From Promicromonospora umidemergens (lineage in GTDB: Bacteria; Actinomycetota; Actinomycetes; Actinomycetales; Cellulomonadaceae), in contig NZ_JAMTCT010000030.1 of the NCBI RefSeq assembly GCF_024171995.1, positions 1 to 60,392 on the forward strand: a stretch of 60,392 nt of DNA, read 5' to 3'. The notes below the pieces were generated by a model. The model ran no database searches and had not been told where the DNA came from. It worked only from the letters and a program-made list of their open reading frames with translations. Shown here one piece after another: positions 17,936-26,785 of this stretch (positions are counted from its first letter, which is position 1; each line of letters starts with the position of its first letter). The translations under genes were made by a program, and so were the position numbers.

Positions 17936-18608
17936 GCGCCTACCCTTTGTGCTGCTCTCCGTCGCGGTGTCGCTCGACGGGTACATCGACGACAACCATC
18001 CCGAACGGCTGCGGTTGTCGAACCTTGCCGACTTCGACCGCGTGGACGAAGAGCGCAAGGGAGTCGACGCGATCCTCATCGGGGCCAATACCGTGCGCCG
18101 CGACAACCCGCGCCTGGTGGTCAAGTCCGAAGAACGTCGCGCTCAGCGGGTCGCCGCCGGCAAGCCTGCCTACCCGATCAAGGTGACGATCACGGCGAGC
18201 GGCGACCTTGATCCCGGATCAAAGTTCTTCGGAACCGTGGACGCCGAGAAGATCGTGTACACGACCGACGCCGCCGAAGCGACGGTCAAGGAGCGGCTTG
18301 GCAACGTCGCCACCGTCGTCGCGCTCGGCGAGACCGTGACACCAGCAGCTGTCCTCGAGGACCTCGCCGCGCGCGGAGTCGAGCGAATCATGGTGGAAGG
18401 TGGCGGACACATTCACACCGTGTTCCTGACCGCCGACCTCGTCGACGAGCTCCAGATCGTGTTCGCCCCGATCTTCGTCGGCCAGAACAGCGCACCGCGC
18501 TTCGTTCACGACGGTGTGTTCCCCCAGGACTTCCGCAACCGCATGAATCTGATCGAGACGCGCGCAGTTGGCGACTGTGCCCTCCTGCGCTACCGGCCGA
18601 TCCGATGA
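17928..18608 (+). CDS. RibD C-domain/RIB7-type pyrimidine reductase
   Basis: 226 residues, ATG overlapping the previous gene by 8 bases. The dihydrofolate-reductase-like fold of riboflavin reductases is clear: SVAVSLDGYID near the start, GANTVRRDNP near residue 52 and VEGGG near 148. The length matches free-standing reductases of archaea and fungi (about 220 residues), which reduce the ribosyl group of 2,5-diamino-6-ribosylamino-pyrimidinone 5'-phosphate to ribityl using NADPH. In most bacteria this domain is fused to the deaminase in RibD; here the two are separate overlapping genes. A related reduction of a different pyrimidine is possible. Confidence 0.85.
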   Translation: MAERLPFVLLSVAVSLDGYIDDNHPERLRLSNLADFDRVDEERKGVDAILIGANTVRRDNPRLVVKSEERRAQRVAAGKPAYPIKVTITASGDLDPGSKFFGTVDAEKIVYTTDAAEATVKERLGNVATVVALGETVTPAAVLEDLAARGVERIMVEGGGHIHTVFLTADLVDELQIVFAPIFVGQNSAPRFVHDGVFPQDFRNRMNLIETRAVGDCALLRYRPIR

Positions 18609-19066
18609 CGGCCGCCAACGCTCCAGACGATCGTCGGCGCCTGGAGGAGGCCATCGCTCTGGCGAGCAGGTGCACGCCGAAGGCCACCTCATTCTGCGTC
18701 GGCGCGACCATCGTGGACGCCGACGGGACCGTGCTGGCGACCGGCTACTCGGGGAGGTTTGACCCCCACGACCACGCCGAAGAGACAGCGCTGAACGAGC
18801 TCGACGACGCGGGCCGTGCCCGGCTCACCACCGCAACCCTCTACACCTCGCTCGAACCGTGCAGCAGTCGAGCGAGCCGGCCCGTTACCTGCACCGAGCA
18901 CATCCTGCGAGCGGGGATACCACGCGTCGTCTTCGCCTTGTCCGAACCCGACCTCTTCGTGGACTGCGTCGGCGCCGCGACTCTACGAGCAGCCGGAGTT
19001 GACGTCATCCAGTTCGAAGACCTCGCCCACGCCGCGTGGGGCGCAAACCAGCACCTGGATCGTTAA
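18605..19066 (+). CDS. Cytidine-deaminase-fold / RibD N-domain-type deaminase
   Basis: 153 residues; the start overlaps the reductase stop as ATGA. The zinc site is complete: His57 and Glu59 in HAEE, Cys86 in LEPCS and Cys96 in RPVTC. The PC-x9-C arrangement with an intervening SRxSRP resembles RibD-type pyrimidine deaminases rather than plain cytidine deaminases. It would deaminate the 2-amino group of the reduced pyrimidine to the uracil form. It is the last gene of the operon. A small stem (CTCAGC/GCTGAG at 19107-19121) follows before the convergent regulator. The substrate is inferred from the neighbours only. Confidence 0.82.
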   Translation: MTAANAPDDRRRLEEAIALASRCTPKATSFCVGATIVDADGTVLATGYSGRFDPHDHAEETALNELDDAGRARLTTATLYTSLEPCSSRASRPVTCTEHILRAGIPRVVFALSEPDLFVDCVGAATLRAAGVDVIQFEDLAHAAWGANQHLDR

Positions 19067-19161
19067 CACCGGATCCGTCGTTCGGACCCGCGTCGCTTGT
19101 CAGTTCCTCAGCCAGGCTGAGCCAGCTCCCAATCGGTCCATGTCTCGAACCCGCCTCGGCT

Positions 19162-20223
19162 TCAGAACCCGGGTGCTTCCATGCCTCCGTTGTCCCGTCG
19201 GCGGGGCGGCCCTGCTGGAGAGGGCCAGGGCTCGGTCCTCGTTGGCTTGGGCTTGGTTCGCACTGGCGACTCTTGCCGCATGGCCTCGAATGCGGTGGCC
19301 GGTCGGGTGAGGTCGGGCGGGGTCCACCGGTCTTCGGGGTCGTCCTGGAGGTAGAAGGGTGTGCCTCCGGGCTCGGGAGCTCCGATGGTGAGGGCACCCT
19401 GGACGTAGGGCCGTTCGTACGGGTCCTGGATGTACCCGGCCGGGGGCGTGGCCGCGATGTGCTCAGCGATCTCGCGTTCCTCGCCACTGACCGCGGGTCT
19501 CGTGTCGCCGACCTTTGCCGCGAGCCGCTGGTACGCAGCGATTCCGTCGATGGCCCAGCGCGCAAGGTCGTAGACCTCCATGCGGAGCACACTCATGAAC
19601 TGAGCGGGCGCGGGAGCGCCAGCTGTCCGGGCCCTGGCTTCCAGTGTGCCGGCTCTCTCTTCTTCTACAAGCATTGCCAGGAGCTGGCCGCGAGCTTCAA
19701 ACCTGCCGTAGGCGGTGATGGCGGCCAAGCGCGCTTCGAGGACTCGTCCGTATCCGCCGGTGAACCAGGCTGCGGCGACCGGAGTTCGTTCGGTTCGGCC
19801 GGGAAGTACCTGGGTGCTGGTGTTCTTCAGCACGCCACGCTGGATCGCTCCGACGGGTGTGGAGGTGGCGGCCGGGACGGCGCTGACTTCCAGGGGGTAG
19901 AGGATCTCTACCGGTGAGACCCCGAGCGCAGCCGCGAGCACGGTGACGTCTTGCAGGTAGATCTTCTCCCGGGGCCTGGTCTCCAGGTTCGCGATGCTCG
20001 CGCGAGCCATCGGATAGCCCAGCGCGACAGTACGGTCCGCGATCTCCTGCGTCGACAAGCCCGCGGCCAAGCGTGCGGCTCGCAGACGCTCGCCGATCCC
20101 CGCCGTCCAGGAACTCGACCACGCGTCGCCGGACTGCTGGACGGATTGCTCGCCAGAGTCAGGGCGCTTGGGCACAGTCGGGTGCGGCATGCGCACCAGG
20201 TTACTCACGGAGCGCACAATCAC
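19162..20223 (-). CDS. XRE-family HTH DNA-binding protein of the mobile element
   Basis: 353 residues from the GTG at 20223, which has a perfect AAGGAGG 8 bases upstream; the much longer open frame reaching 20607 is rejected as antisense to the next gene. The N-terminal HTH covers ERLRAARLAAGLSTQEIADR to LGVSPVEILYPLE. The middle is helical and the C-terminal 90 residues are Pro- and Arg-rich and probably disordered. No enzymatic domain is seen. It is divergent from the parB-containing unit, so a repressor role over element maintenance genes is likely. Confidence 0.75.
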   Translation of the reverse strand: MIVRSVSNLVRMPHPTVPKRPDSGEQSVQQSGDAWSSSWTAGIGERLRAARLAAGLSTQEIADRTVALGYPMARASIANLETRPREKIYLQDVTVLAAALGVSPVEILYPLEVSAVPAATSTPVGAIQRGVLKNTSTQVLPGRTERTPVAAAWFTGGYGRVLEARLAAITAYGRFEARGQLLAMLVEEERAGTLEARARTAGAPAPAQFMSVLRMEVYDLARWAIDGIAAYQRLAAKVGDTRPAVSGEEREIAEHIAATPPAGYIQDPYERPYVQGALTIGAPEPGGTPFYLQDDPEDRWTPPDLTRPATAFEAMRQESPVRTKPKPTRTEPWPSPAGPPRRRDNGGMEAPGF

Positions 20224-20250
20224 AACACCCACCTCCTTGTTGTGTATGCC

Positions 20251-20279
20251 TTGCACATTTCTGGATCTGGACCTAACGT
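20251..20279 (+). promoter_or_regulatory. Probable promoter of the 20326-22414 unit
   Basis: TTGCAC, a 17-base spacer, and TAACGT lie 47 bases before the first ATG. The region is also the upstream leader of the divergent XRE gene. Confidence 0.45.
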
Positions 20280-20325
20280 AGTACACACGCCGGGCTCGCC
20301 GTGTGTGCGCCTTGGCCGAGGACCG

Positions 20326-21312
20326 ATGATGAGCGACGAGACCACGGGCGCAGTCCGGACGGCAGGGCCGGACCGCCACCCCGAACCGCAGCCCGCCAAG
20401 GTTCTCGAGCGCTCGGACAGCGCAGTCTCGGCTCTCGCTCCCGCCGACCAGGAGAAGCTGGGCGACCTCGATGTTCGGCCGGAGTTCGCTACCCCAGAAG
20501 GGCTCCGTGCCCTGCTCGACCGCCTCGCCGAGGCGGGACCGGGGTCGTGGGCTGCTTCTCCGGAAGCGACGGCGCTGCTGGCGTACTGCGCCGACCGGTA
20601 CGTGCACCTAGCGCGCAAGCATCACGCCTCCGGACACGATGCCGCCGTCGCAGCGTTCGAAGCACTCCGCAGCGTGTCCGTGCGACGCTCACGGAACCCA
20701 TGGGCAGTGGTCACCACAGCGGTGGCCCGCACGCTGCGGGCCGAGGCCCGCGCCGACGACCTGCTGTGCTCCCGGGACCGCGCACGTCGGCTGATGGCCC
20801 GCACCGACCTGCCACCAGCCTGGCGCATCGGTAACCCCTCCGCCCCGACCCCGACTCCCGGCACCGAACCGGCGCCCTGGCTCGAACTCGCTCTGGCCAC
20901 CACACGCTCCGACCTCGCGGGAGCCTGCGATCTCGACCCGGCTACAGCCCTGGTCGTGGGTCAGGTCCGGGCCGCGACCCGGACGACGGTCGCGGTCCTT
21001 GTGGCGGTCGGATGGCCGAACGACGTGGCCCGGCTCGGGCTGGAGCACATCACCACGACTCTGACGTCGGCCGGTGGCGTCCCTACAGCGCGCGAACGGC
21101 TGCGCAAGGACCGCCAACCAGCGACAGCACTGGACATCGACCAGCCCACCTGGACCCGTCTCGTCTCGGCCGTGCTCGGCACACCGACCCGGAACGGGCT
21201 CCTGCATCGCCTCCTGGCCGGCGACACTGCGCACCAGGTGATCACGGACGACGCGCACGACCTCACGCCCCCACGTCACGTCGACCAGCGGGAGGCTGGG
21301 CATGCCGCATGA
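20326..21312 (+). CDS. Unknown protein paired with ParB-like gene; sigma-factor-like helical segment
   Basis: 328 residues from ATG 20326 (a second ATG follows directly), with a GAGGA site close upstream. I do not recognise a named family. Residues about 90-150 (AAFEALRSVSVRRSRNPWAV, then AVARTLRAEARADDLLCSRD) look like the helical core of a sigma-like or DNA-binding protein. The rest is Ala/Thr/Asp rich. The C-terminus overlaps the following parB-like gene by 11 bases, showing co-translation. The position between a regulator and ParB suggests a role in replication, partition or control of the integrated element. Confidence 0.65.
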   Translation: MMSDETTGAVRTAGPDRHPEPQPAKVLERSDSAVSALAPADQEKLGDLDVRPEFATPEGLRALLDRLAEAGPGSWAASPEATALLAYCADRYVHLARKHHASGHDAAVAAFEALRSVSVRRSRNPWAVVTTAVARTLRAEARADDLLCSRDRARRLMARTDLPPAWRIGNPSAPTPTPGTEPAPWLELALATTRSDLAGACDLDPATALVVGQVRAATRTTVAVLVAVGWPNDVARLGLEHITTTLTSAGGVPTARERLRKDRQPATALDIDQPTWTRLVSAVLGTPTRNGLLHRLLAGDTAHQVITDDAHDLTPPRHVDQREAGHAA

Positions 21313-22414
21313 AGACCTCAGCGACGGGCTGCGACTGGACCGCGCGATCGACTCCATCACCGTCGGGTACCGGCACCGGCGCGAGGTCGGCGACCTGTCC
21401 GCGCTGTGTGACTCGATCACGCGTAGCGGGCTGCTGAGCCCCCTGACCGTCACCCCCGATGGACTGCTGCTGTGCGGGTGGCGACGCCTGGAAGCCGTCC
21501 GACTACTCGGCTGGAAGACCGTTCCAGTGTTCGTCCGCCGCGCCTCAGCCGGACTGCGTGACGTGATCGCCGAGCACGACGAGAACACGATCCGCGAGCC
21601 CCTGCCGCTTCAGGCCGCCGAGGAGCTGTACCGCGAGTACAAGACCATCGAGACCGAACAAGCCACCCACCGGCAGCACGCGACCCGCTTCCACACCGTC
21701 AAAGACCTGAACGGCGGAAGCTCGAACGACGGGGGCAAAAGGGACAACACGGGTCCCGCCGAATCGGCGGGACCGTCACAGCACACCCTGCCTGCACGGC
21801 ACGGTGACGCGCGCGCCAAGGCCGCCCAGATCGTTACTGGCGCCAAGTCCTACACCCGCCTCGAACACACCGGACGGATCAAGGACACCCGCGACGACCC
21901 CGCCATGCCCGCCCACATCCGCGCCATGGCCGAGACCGCCTGGCACGACATCACCACAAACGGCGCCTCCCCGGAGAAGCAGTGGAAGCAGATTCGCGGA
22001 GCCATCAACGAACACCACGCCACCGATGCCAAGCCCCCGGCAAACGACAGCGAGGACCATCCCGCTGAGCTGGCCGCCATCGCCCAGGCCGCGCTCGCCC
22101 GGCCACGTACACCACGCACTCCGACACCTCCGCCCGACGACGCCAGCACCGCAACGGAGCTGGGCACGGCGCGGCCGCTAACCGCGCTCGTCGCAGACCT
22201 CGACGAGTGGATCAACCAGGCCGACGCCGATGCTCTCGCCGTGACCGCGAACAGCAGTGACCTCACCCGCCTGCACCGGGCGACCGAACGCCTCGACTAT
22301 CTCTGCACCCGCATCCACGCCGCCCGCCGCAAGCGCCACCCCGCGCTCCGGCGTCAGAAACCCACCGGAACACAGGGTCACGTCGTCAACGAAGAACAGC
22401 CTCCGCTCTGGTAG
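21302..22414 (+). CDS. ParB/Spo0J-like nuclease-domain protein
   Basis: 370 residues, ATG inside the end of the upstream gene. The ParB N-terminal domain is visible: RREVGDL near residue 26, LCDSITRSGLLSPLTVTP, then CGWRRLEAVRLLGWKTVPVF around 57-76, in which C-G-W-R-R replaces the usual G-E-R-R box. After about residue 110 the sequence is hydrophilic, with a helical C-terminus ending in RKRHPALRRQKP. It probably binds DNA and helps maintain or regulate the element; no parA is nearby. Its last 86 bases have a diverged copy about 3 kb downstream. Confidence 0.8.
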   Translation: MPHEDLSDGLRLDRAIDSITVGYRHRREVGDLSALCDSITRSGLLSPLTVTPDGLLLCGWRRLEAVRLLGWKTVPVFVRRASAGLRDVIAEHDENTIREPLPLQAAEELYREYKTIETEQATHRQHATRFHTVKDLNGGSSNDGGKRDNTGPAESAGPSQHTLPARHGDARAKAAQIVTGAKSYTRLEHTGRIKDTRDDPAMPAHIRAMAETAWHDITTNGASPEKQWKQIRGAINEHHATDAKPPANDSEDHPAELAAIAQAALARPRTPRTPTPPPDDASTATELGTARPLTALVADLDEWINQADADALAVTANSSDLTRLHRATERLDYLCTRIHAARRKRHPALRRQKPTGTQGHVVNEEQPPLW

Positions 22415-23051
22415 CTAAGCCCTAGATGCGCTGGGTCTACCGGTTGGCGGCGCCCGGCGGCCAAGCGCCAACGCCATCCGTGGCTGAGTCCTGGCCCTAC
22501 GGATCGCCCTGTACGCTCCGGCTCGCTCCACGAGCACTGCGGCCGCTGCGGTGCCCTTGATGCACGACTCGAGCCGCATGTCTGCAAGCCACGGGCCCGT
22601 GGCCAATGCCACTCCGCGCCTCGCACCGCGTGAGGATCGAACCACGTCATGCCAGGGGGGAATCAATTGTGCGCGGATCAAAGGGGCCTCGACAGGAGTG
22701 TGCGGAACTCGATGGCCTTCGGCCACTTCCGCTCCGATCCAAATGTCACCCGCTCTGCCGTCCAGCAGCCCGACGGGATCTCGCTGACAGCCCGTAGCCT
22801 CAAACTCTGATCACGGAGCGCTCCACTCCAGGGTCCAGCCGTTCGATGGACGAGGCTCACCGTTGTTCGCGCGAAGGAGTCAGGGCGGAAATGGACCACT
22901 ACACGAGCTCTTCTCCGGGACCGCGGGACCGTGCGCTCGCCTGGCGCAGGTCCGCGAGGCGTACGGCCGGATCCGCTTGACTAGAGCCCATGGGAGAACT
23001 AGTGCGCAAAGCGCCAAAGGCGATGTCCCCTAGCAGGCAGGTGCGGATTAA
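22415..23051. other. Gene-free stretch between parB and the AAA ATPase gene
   Basis: 637 bases with no frame I can support. One minus-strand frame (22415-22726) is open for 103 codons, but its composition is that of GC-rich random translation and it has no ribosome binding site. GC falls towards 23,000, near the start of the ATPase gene, so the join between native element and inserted cargo probably lies here. Confidence 0.5.
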
Positions 23052-25175
23052 ATGACCGATGCAACCACCGAAGATCTTATGATCGAAATACGGGATTGCA
23101 ACAGCATCTCCGAAGCAACGATCACACTTCGGAAATCAGCGCTGAACATCAAATATGGTGCTAACGGTGTCGGAAAAAGTACGATCGCTCGCGCACTCCA
23201 GTTGCGCGCTCAAGGAGACGGCTCCCTCGATTCGCTCGTGCCATTCAAACATCGTGGAGTCGATGGCGCCCCGTCGCCTGAGGTTGTCGGCGCCGACACA
23301 ATCAAGACGGTGCTCGTCTTCGACGACGATTATGTATCACGGTTTGTATTTCAGCCCGATGAGGTGCTGAAGAACAGCTTTGAAGTCTTCATCAATACCG
23401 ACGAGTACAAGCAGGGTCTCGTTCAAATCGACTCGCTTTTCCAAGCCCTCAAAGATACTTTCTCCCAACAGGAGGAATTCGACGCCGCTTTGACCGCGTT
23501 CACCGCGTTGCGCGATGCTTTCGGTGTAACCAAAACTGGCGCGATCGCAAAGAATAGCCGGGGGTTCAAGGCTATAGGGATGGGTGGAAAAATGGCGCAC
23601 GTCCCCGAACCCCTACAAGGCTACAAACAGTTCCTGGACAGCGATGATCCTGCCACCTGGATCACCTGGCAGTCCAAGGGGAAAACCTTCCTCGACCTCT
23701 CGGAGAACTGCCCGTTTTGCTCCAACTCGGGTGTAGATAAAGCGACTGCAAAACAAGTCTCGGCAGTTTATGAGTCTGCGGCGGTCAAAAATCTGAGCGC
23801 ACTTCGCCAGGTGGTCGACCAGCTCGGGGACTACTTCGAGGACAGCAAACGTGAACTTCTGCAGGGCCTACTCACCTCCCTCGGGGAGCTCTCCCCGGAG
23901 CAGAGCATCTTCCTTACCAACCTCCGCGAACAAGTTCAAACCTTCCTAGGAAAGTTGACGGATCTCCGCGCACTCTCATTTCACACCCTCCGGGATACCG
24001 ATGACGTCAGTGCACTTCTTCTAGACCTCAAGATCGACCTTCCACTACTCGACGCGCTCAACTCCGAGAAGTCAGCATCGGTCGTGAGGTTGATCAATAA
24101 CAAGCTCGACGAGATTGCAGGGCGGATTGACGAGCTGCGCGCCGAACTCGGGAAGCAGAACCGTCGGGTGGCCGACCTTATAAGGACGAACCAGGATGCG
24201 GTCAATGAGTTCCTGCGCTCAGCAGGTTATCGGTACACCGTAAAGATCGAGAAGACCAACGACTCGTACAAGATGATTGTGGAGCATGAGGACTCCGCAG
24301 GCCACATTGAATCGGCGGGCCGCCACCTGAGCTACGGAGAAAGAAACGCTTTCGCACTCGTCCTCTTCATGCACCATGTGCGGAAGGAAAAGCCGGATCT
24401 CGTTGTGCTGGACGACCCCGTGTCGAGCTTCGACAAGACGAAAAAGTACGCGATCCTCCACCAGTTATTCCACGGAAAGAGCAGCATCCGCGAGTTCACG
24501 ACGCTGCTACTGACCCACGACATCGAACCGGCGATCGACATCGTGCTTAACCCCACCTCAGGGCAGTTTGCCATGATGAAGCCAATCGCACACTTCCTTC
24601 ACAGCCGCGCCGGCACGGTCCGGGAATCTCGCATCGATAAGCATCACATTTCAACTTTCTCCCAGATCTGCCTGACCAACATCGAAGCGTCGTCCGACGA
24701 CGCCATAAAGTGCATCTACCTCCGCCGCTTCTATGAAGCGCATGGGGAATTTGGAGACGAGTACCACATTCTGTCGAGCCTGCTACATGTTCGAGACGTC
24801 GCCGAAGTTAAGGGGGCAGACGGCGAGTTCGCCCCTATGACAGCGGACCGTCTTGCCGCTGGCACGGAGAAGGTTCGGCAGCACATCCCCGCGCTTGACT
24901 ATGGCAAAGTCGTGCAGGAACTCAAAGACCCGGCGATCGTGAAGGCGAAGTTCGAAGCGACAGATGTCGGGTATGAGAAGGTACAGCTCTTCCGTCTCTT
25001 TCTCTCTGATAAGACTTGGATAAAGGGTGAAGATAGAGCCTTTCAGAAGTTCGTGAACGAGTCTTACCACATCGAGAACGAGTACCTGATGCAGTTGAAT
25101 CCGCGCGAGTTTGATGCCGTTCCCGAACACGTAGTCAGGGAGTGCGAAGTTCGCCTGGCCGAAGCCATCAAATAG
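23052..25175 (+). CDS. AAA_13/ABC-type ATPase resembling PrrC/RloC anticodon nucleases; probable defence protein
   Basis: 707 residues; ATG at 23052 with a weak site, ATG 23079 possible. ABC-type ATPase halves flank the middle: Walker A GANGVGKST (36-44), signature LSYGER (about 426-431), Walker B with LDDPVSSFD (about 454-462). Cys-Pro-Phe-Cys at 220-223 is like the zinc-hook of RloC, followed by coiled-coil-like sequence (about 245-400). In the C-terminal third, Arg558-x3-Glu562 in YLRRFYEAHG matches the spacing of the first two PrrC catalytic residues; several histidines follow, so the third cannot be chosen. This layout suggests an ATP-gated nuclease that stops phage growth. Codons and GC are clearly less GC-biased than the neighbours, a sign of transfer. 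Confidence 0.7.
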   Translation: MTDATTEDLMIEIRDCNSISEATITLRKSALNIKYGANGVGKSTIARALQLRAQGDGSLDSLVPFKHRGVDGAPSPEVVGADTIKTVLVFDDDYVSRFVFQPDEVLKNSFEVFINTDEYKQGLVQIDSLFQALKDTFSQQEEFDAALTAFTALRDAFGVTKTGAIAKNSRGFKAIGMGGKMAHVPEPLQGYKQFLDSDDPATWITWQSKGKTFLDLSENCPFCSNSGVDKATAKQVSAVYESAAVKNLSALRQVVDQLGDYFEDSKRELLQGLLTSLGELSPEQSIFLTNLREQVQTFLGKLTDLRALSFHTLRDTDDVSALLLDLKIDLPLLDALNSEKSASVVRLINNKLDEIAGRIDELRAELGKQNRRVADLIRTNQDAVNEFLRSAGYRYTVKIEKTNDSYKMIVEHEDSAGHIESAGRHLSYGERNAFALVLFMHHVRKEKPDLVVLDDPVSSFDKTKKYAILHQLFHGKSSIREFTTLLLTHDIEPAIDIVLNPTSGQFAMMKPIAHFLHSRAGTVRESRIDKHHISTFSQICLTNIEASSDDAIKCIYLRRFYEAHGEFGDEYHILSSLLHVRDVAEVKGADGEFAPMTADRLAAGTEKVRQHIPALDYGKVVQELKDPAIVKAKFEATDVGYEKVQLFRLFLSDKTWIKGEDRAFQKFVNESYHIENEYLMQLNPREFDAVPEHVVRECEVRLAEAIK

Positions 25176-25432
25176 CGACCCCCGGGAACTCGCGAAAACG
25201 AGGAACGAGGTGCCGGAGCCTCTGGCCCACCGGTGTAGTCGCTCTTCGGCTCGCCTGACGCATCAGGCGCGGGCTCTCCGGTGCTGGGTCCGGCCTCTGG
25301 CTCTGCGGAAGCACGGGGTGTGTGTATTCCGTGTTTCCCGTCTCGTTGGCGGGCGCCTGGTGTCTACAGTCTTGTCGCAAGCGACGCCCTGCGCTCTGGC
25401 GGCAGAACCCGTCCGGAGCGCAGGGTCAGCCG
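25176..25432. other. Intergenic stretch after the ATPase gene
   Basis: No gene is supported. It contains a perfect palindrome GCCTGACGCATCAGGC at 25253-25268, which could end ATPase transcription, though no T-run follows. Its last part is the start of the diverged parB copy. Confidence 0.4.
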
Positions 25433-25461
25433 TCAACGAAGCACAGCGTCCGCTCTGGTAG
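25377..25461 (+). pseudogene. Diverged remnant of a parB 3' end
   Basis: This 85-base segment aligns with 22329-22414, the end of the intact parB, at about 84% identity with three single-base gaps. Translated, RKRRPALWRQNPSGAQGQ parallels RKRHPALRRQKPTGTQGH, then the frame shifts, while both copies keep GTCAACGAAG and the final TCCGCTCTGGTAG. No 5' part of the gene is present. The segment overlaps the 3' end of the integrase gene on the other strand. In a simpler ancestor parB and integrase probably met here tail to tail. Confidence 0.75.
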
Positions 25462-26782
25462 CCACCGCCTTCTCCCGCGACCCCATCCCGGATGCCGCAG
25501 CGACCTTGGCTCGCTTCAGCTTCGCGGCTTCCTCCTTGCCGATGTCGACCATCTCCTGCAGCACGGCCGACGTGTCCGGCGCCAAGCGCAGCCGCTCGAT
25601 GTAGTGCCTCCCGGTAACCCCGGCGTCAATCTTGTGACCCAGCAATGCCGCCGCGTCCGCCGCCCGCATTCGCCGCGCGACAAAGGTCGCCGCGGTGGAG
25701 CGCAGCAGGTGTGGATGCACCTCACCGGCCATCTTCGCCAGAGCCAGCGCCGACCGGAGAGTGCGGCGCAGGTTGGCGGTCGTCTGCTCCCTCACTCGCT
25801 TGTCCTTGAATCGGCGCGAAGGAAATACCGGCATCTCTGCGCTCGTCACCACAGGGCGGATCTGCTCCAGCGACTCCACGACGAACGGCGGGATGATGAT
25901 GACCCGCTCCCCCGCATCGGTCTTCGGCATGGGCTGCCGCACCGTGCCCTGCCCCTTCACGTCCGTCAGGGTCGCTTCCACGGCGATCGTCGGCAGCCCG
26001 TCCGGGGACAGGTTCACCTCGCCCCAGCGCAGCGCCATCACCTCTCCGATGCGCATCCCGGTCCCGAGCATTACATCGATCGCGGCCGGCAGTTGACCCG
26101 TCGGCTTCGGCCCCGGCTTGCCCTCGCGGTCTTTCTCCCACGCCCGGACCGCGGTCCGCAGGCGGTACACGTCCGTCACTGTCATCGCCTTGGGGTTCGG
26201 CTTCTTCCTCGCAGGCGCGATCGTCTTGCGCATCGGGTTGTCGCGAATCGCGTCGTGGACCACGGCCCGGTCGAGCACCATGCACAGAGCGGATCGCACC
26301 TGCAGCGTGGTGGTCACCATCTCCTGCCCCTTGGCCTGCCGCTCTTTGGACTTGCCCAGCTTCACGATCCCGTCCACGAACGCCTGGCACAGGGCAGGCG
26401 TGAGCTCGTTCAGTCGGCGCTTGCCCAGGGTTGGCACCACGTGGTTGCCCAGCAGCCGCTCGTACTCGTCCACAGTCTGTGGACGGATCGGCGGGCGCGG
26501 CCACTCCGAACGCACTCGCATCTCCGCGACCCACTGCCGGCACGCAAGCCCGACCTTCGAGTTGGGCTTCAGGTCGTCCGAGCCGCGGGCCGCGCTCAGT
26601 CGCTCCACGACCCCCTTCTGGACCTTCAACCGAGCCGCATCGTCCGTCGACGCGTTGCGGGATACCCACGTCTCCGTGCCGTCCCACAGGCACAACCGCG
26701 TGCGCCCACGCCACGTCTTCAGGCCGGTCTGCTGAAGAAAGATCTCACCGTGCTCGCCCGGTTCCAGCTTGTGCTTGCCCAT
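25433..26782 (-). CDS. int: Tyrosine recombinase integrase of the element
   Basis: 449 residues, ATG three bases after the excisionase stop. The N-terminal SAM-like core-binding domain spans about 70-175. The catalytic domain has Arg244 in GTGMRIGEV, His358 and Arg361 in HPHLLR, His383 in LLGHK and the nucleophile Tyr394 in GRHYIE. All expected residues are present, so the enzyme should be active. Enzymes of this type insert actinobacterial elements into the 3' ends of tRNA genes, and tRNA-Ala is under 500 bases away. The C-terminus extends about 50 residues past the nucleophile, with a Lys/Arg-rich stretch. Confidence 0.93.
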   Translation of the reverse strand: MGKHKLEPGEHGEIFLQQTGLKTWRGRTRLCLWDGTETWVSRNASTDDAARLKVQKGVVERLSAARGSDDLKPNSKVGLACRQWVAEMRVRSEWPRPPIRPQTVDEYERLLGNHVVPTLGKRRLNELTPALCQAFVDGIVKLGKSKERQAKGQEMVTTTLQVRSALCMVLDRAVVHDAIRDNPMRKTIAPARKKPNPKAMTVTDVYRLRTAVRAWEKDREGKPGPKPTGQLPAAIDVMLGTGMRIGEVMALRWGEVNLSPDGLPTIAVEATLTDVKGQGTVRQPMPKTDAGERVIIIPPFVVESLEQIRPVVTSAEMPVFPSRRFKDKRVREQTTANLRRTLRSALALAKMAGEVHPHLLRSTAATFVARRMRAADAAALLGHKIDAGVTGRHYIERLRLAPDTSAVLQEMVDIGKEEAAKLKRAKVAAASGMGSREKAVATRADAVLR

Positions 26783-26785
26783 GGC

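Noticed and set aside
22415-22726. A 103-codon minus-strand frame
   Set aside because: It has no ribosome site, no recognisable domain and random-looking GC-rich composition.
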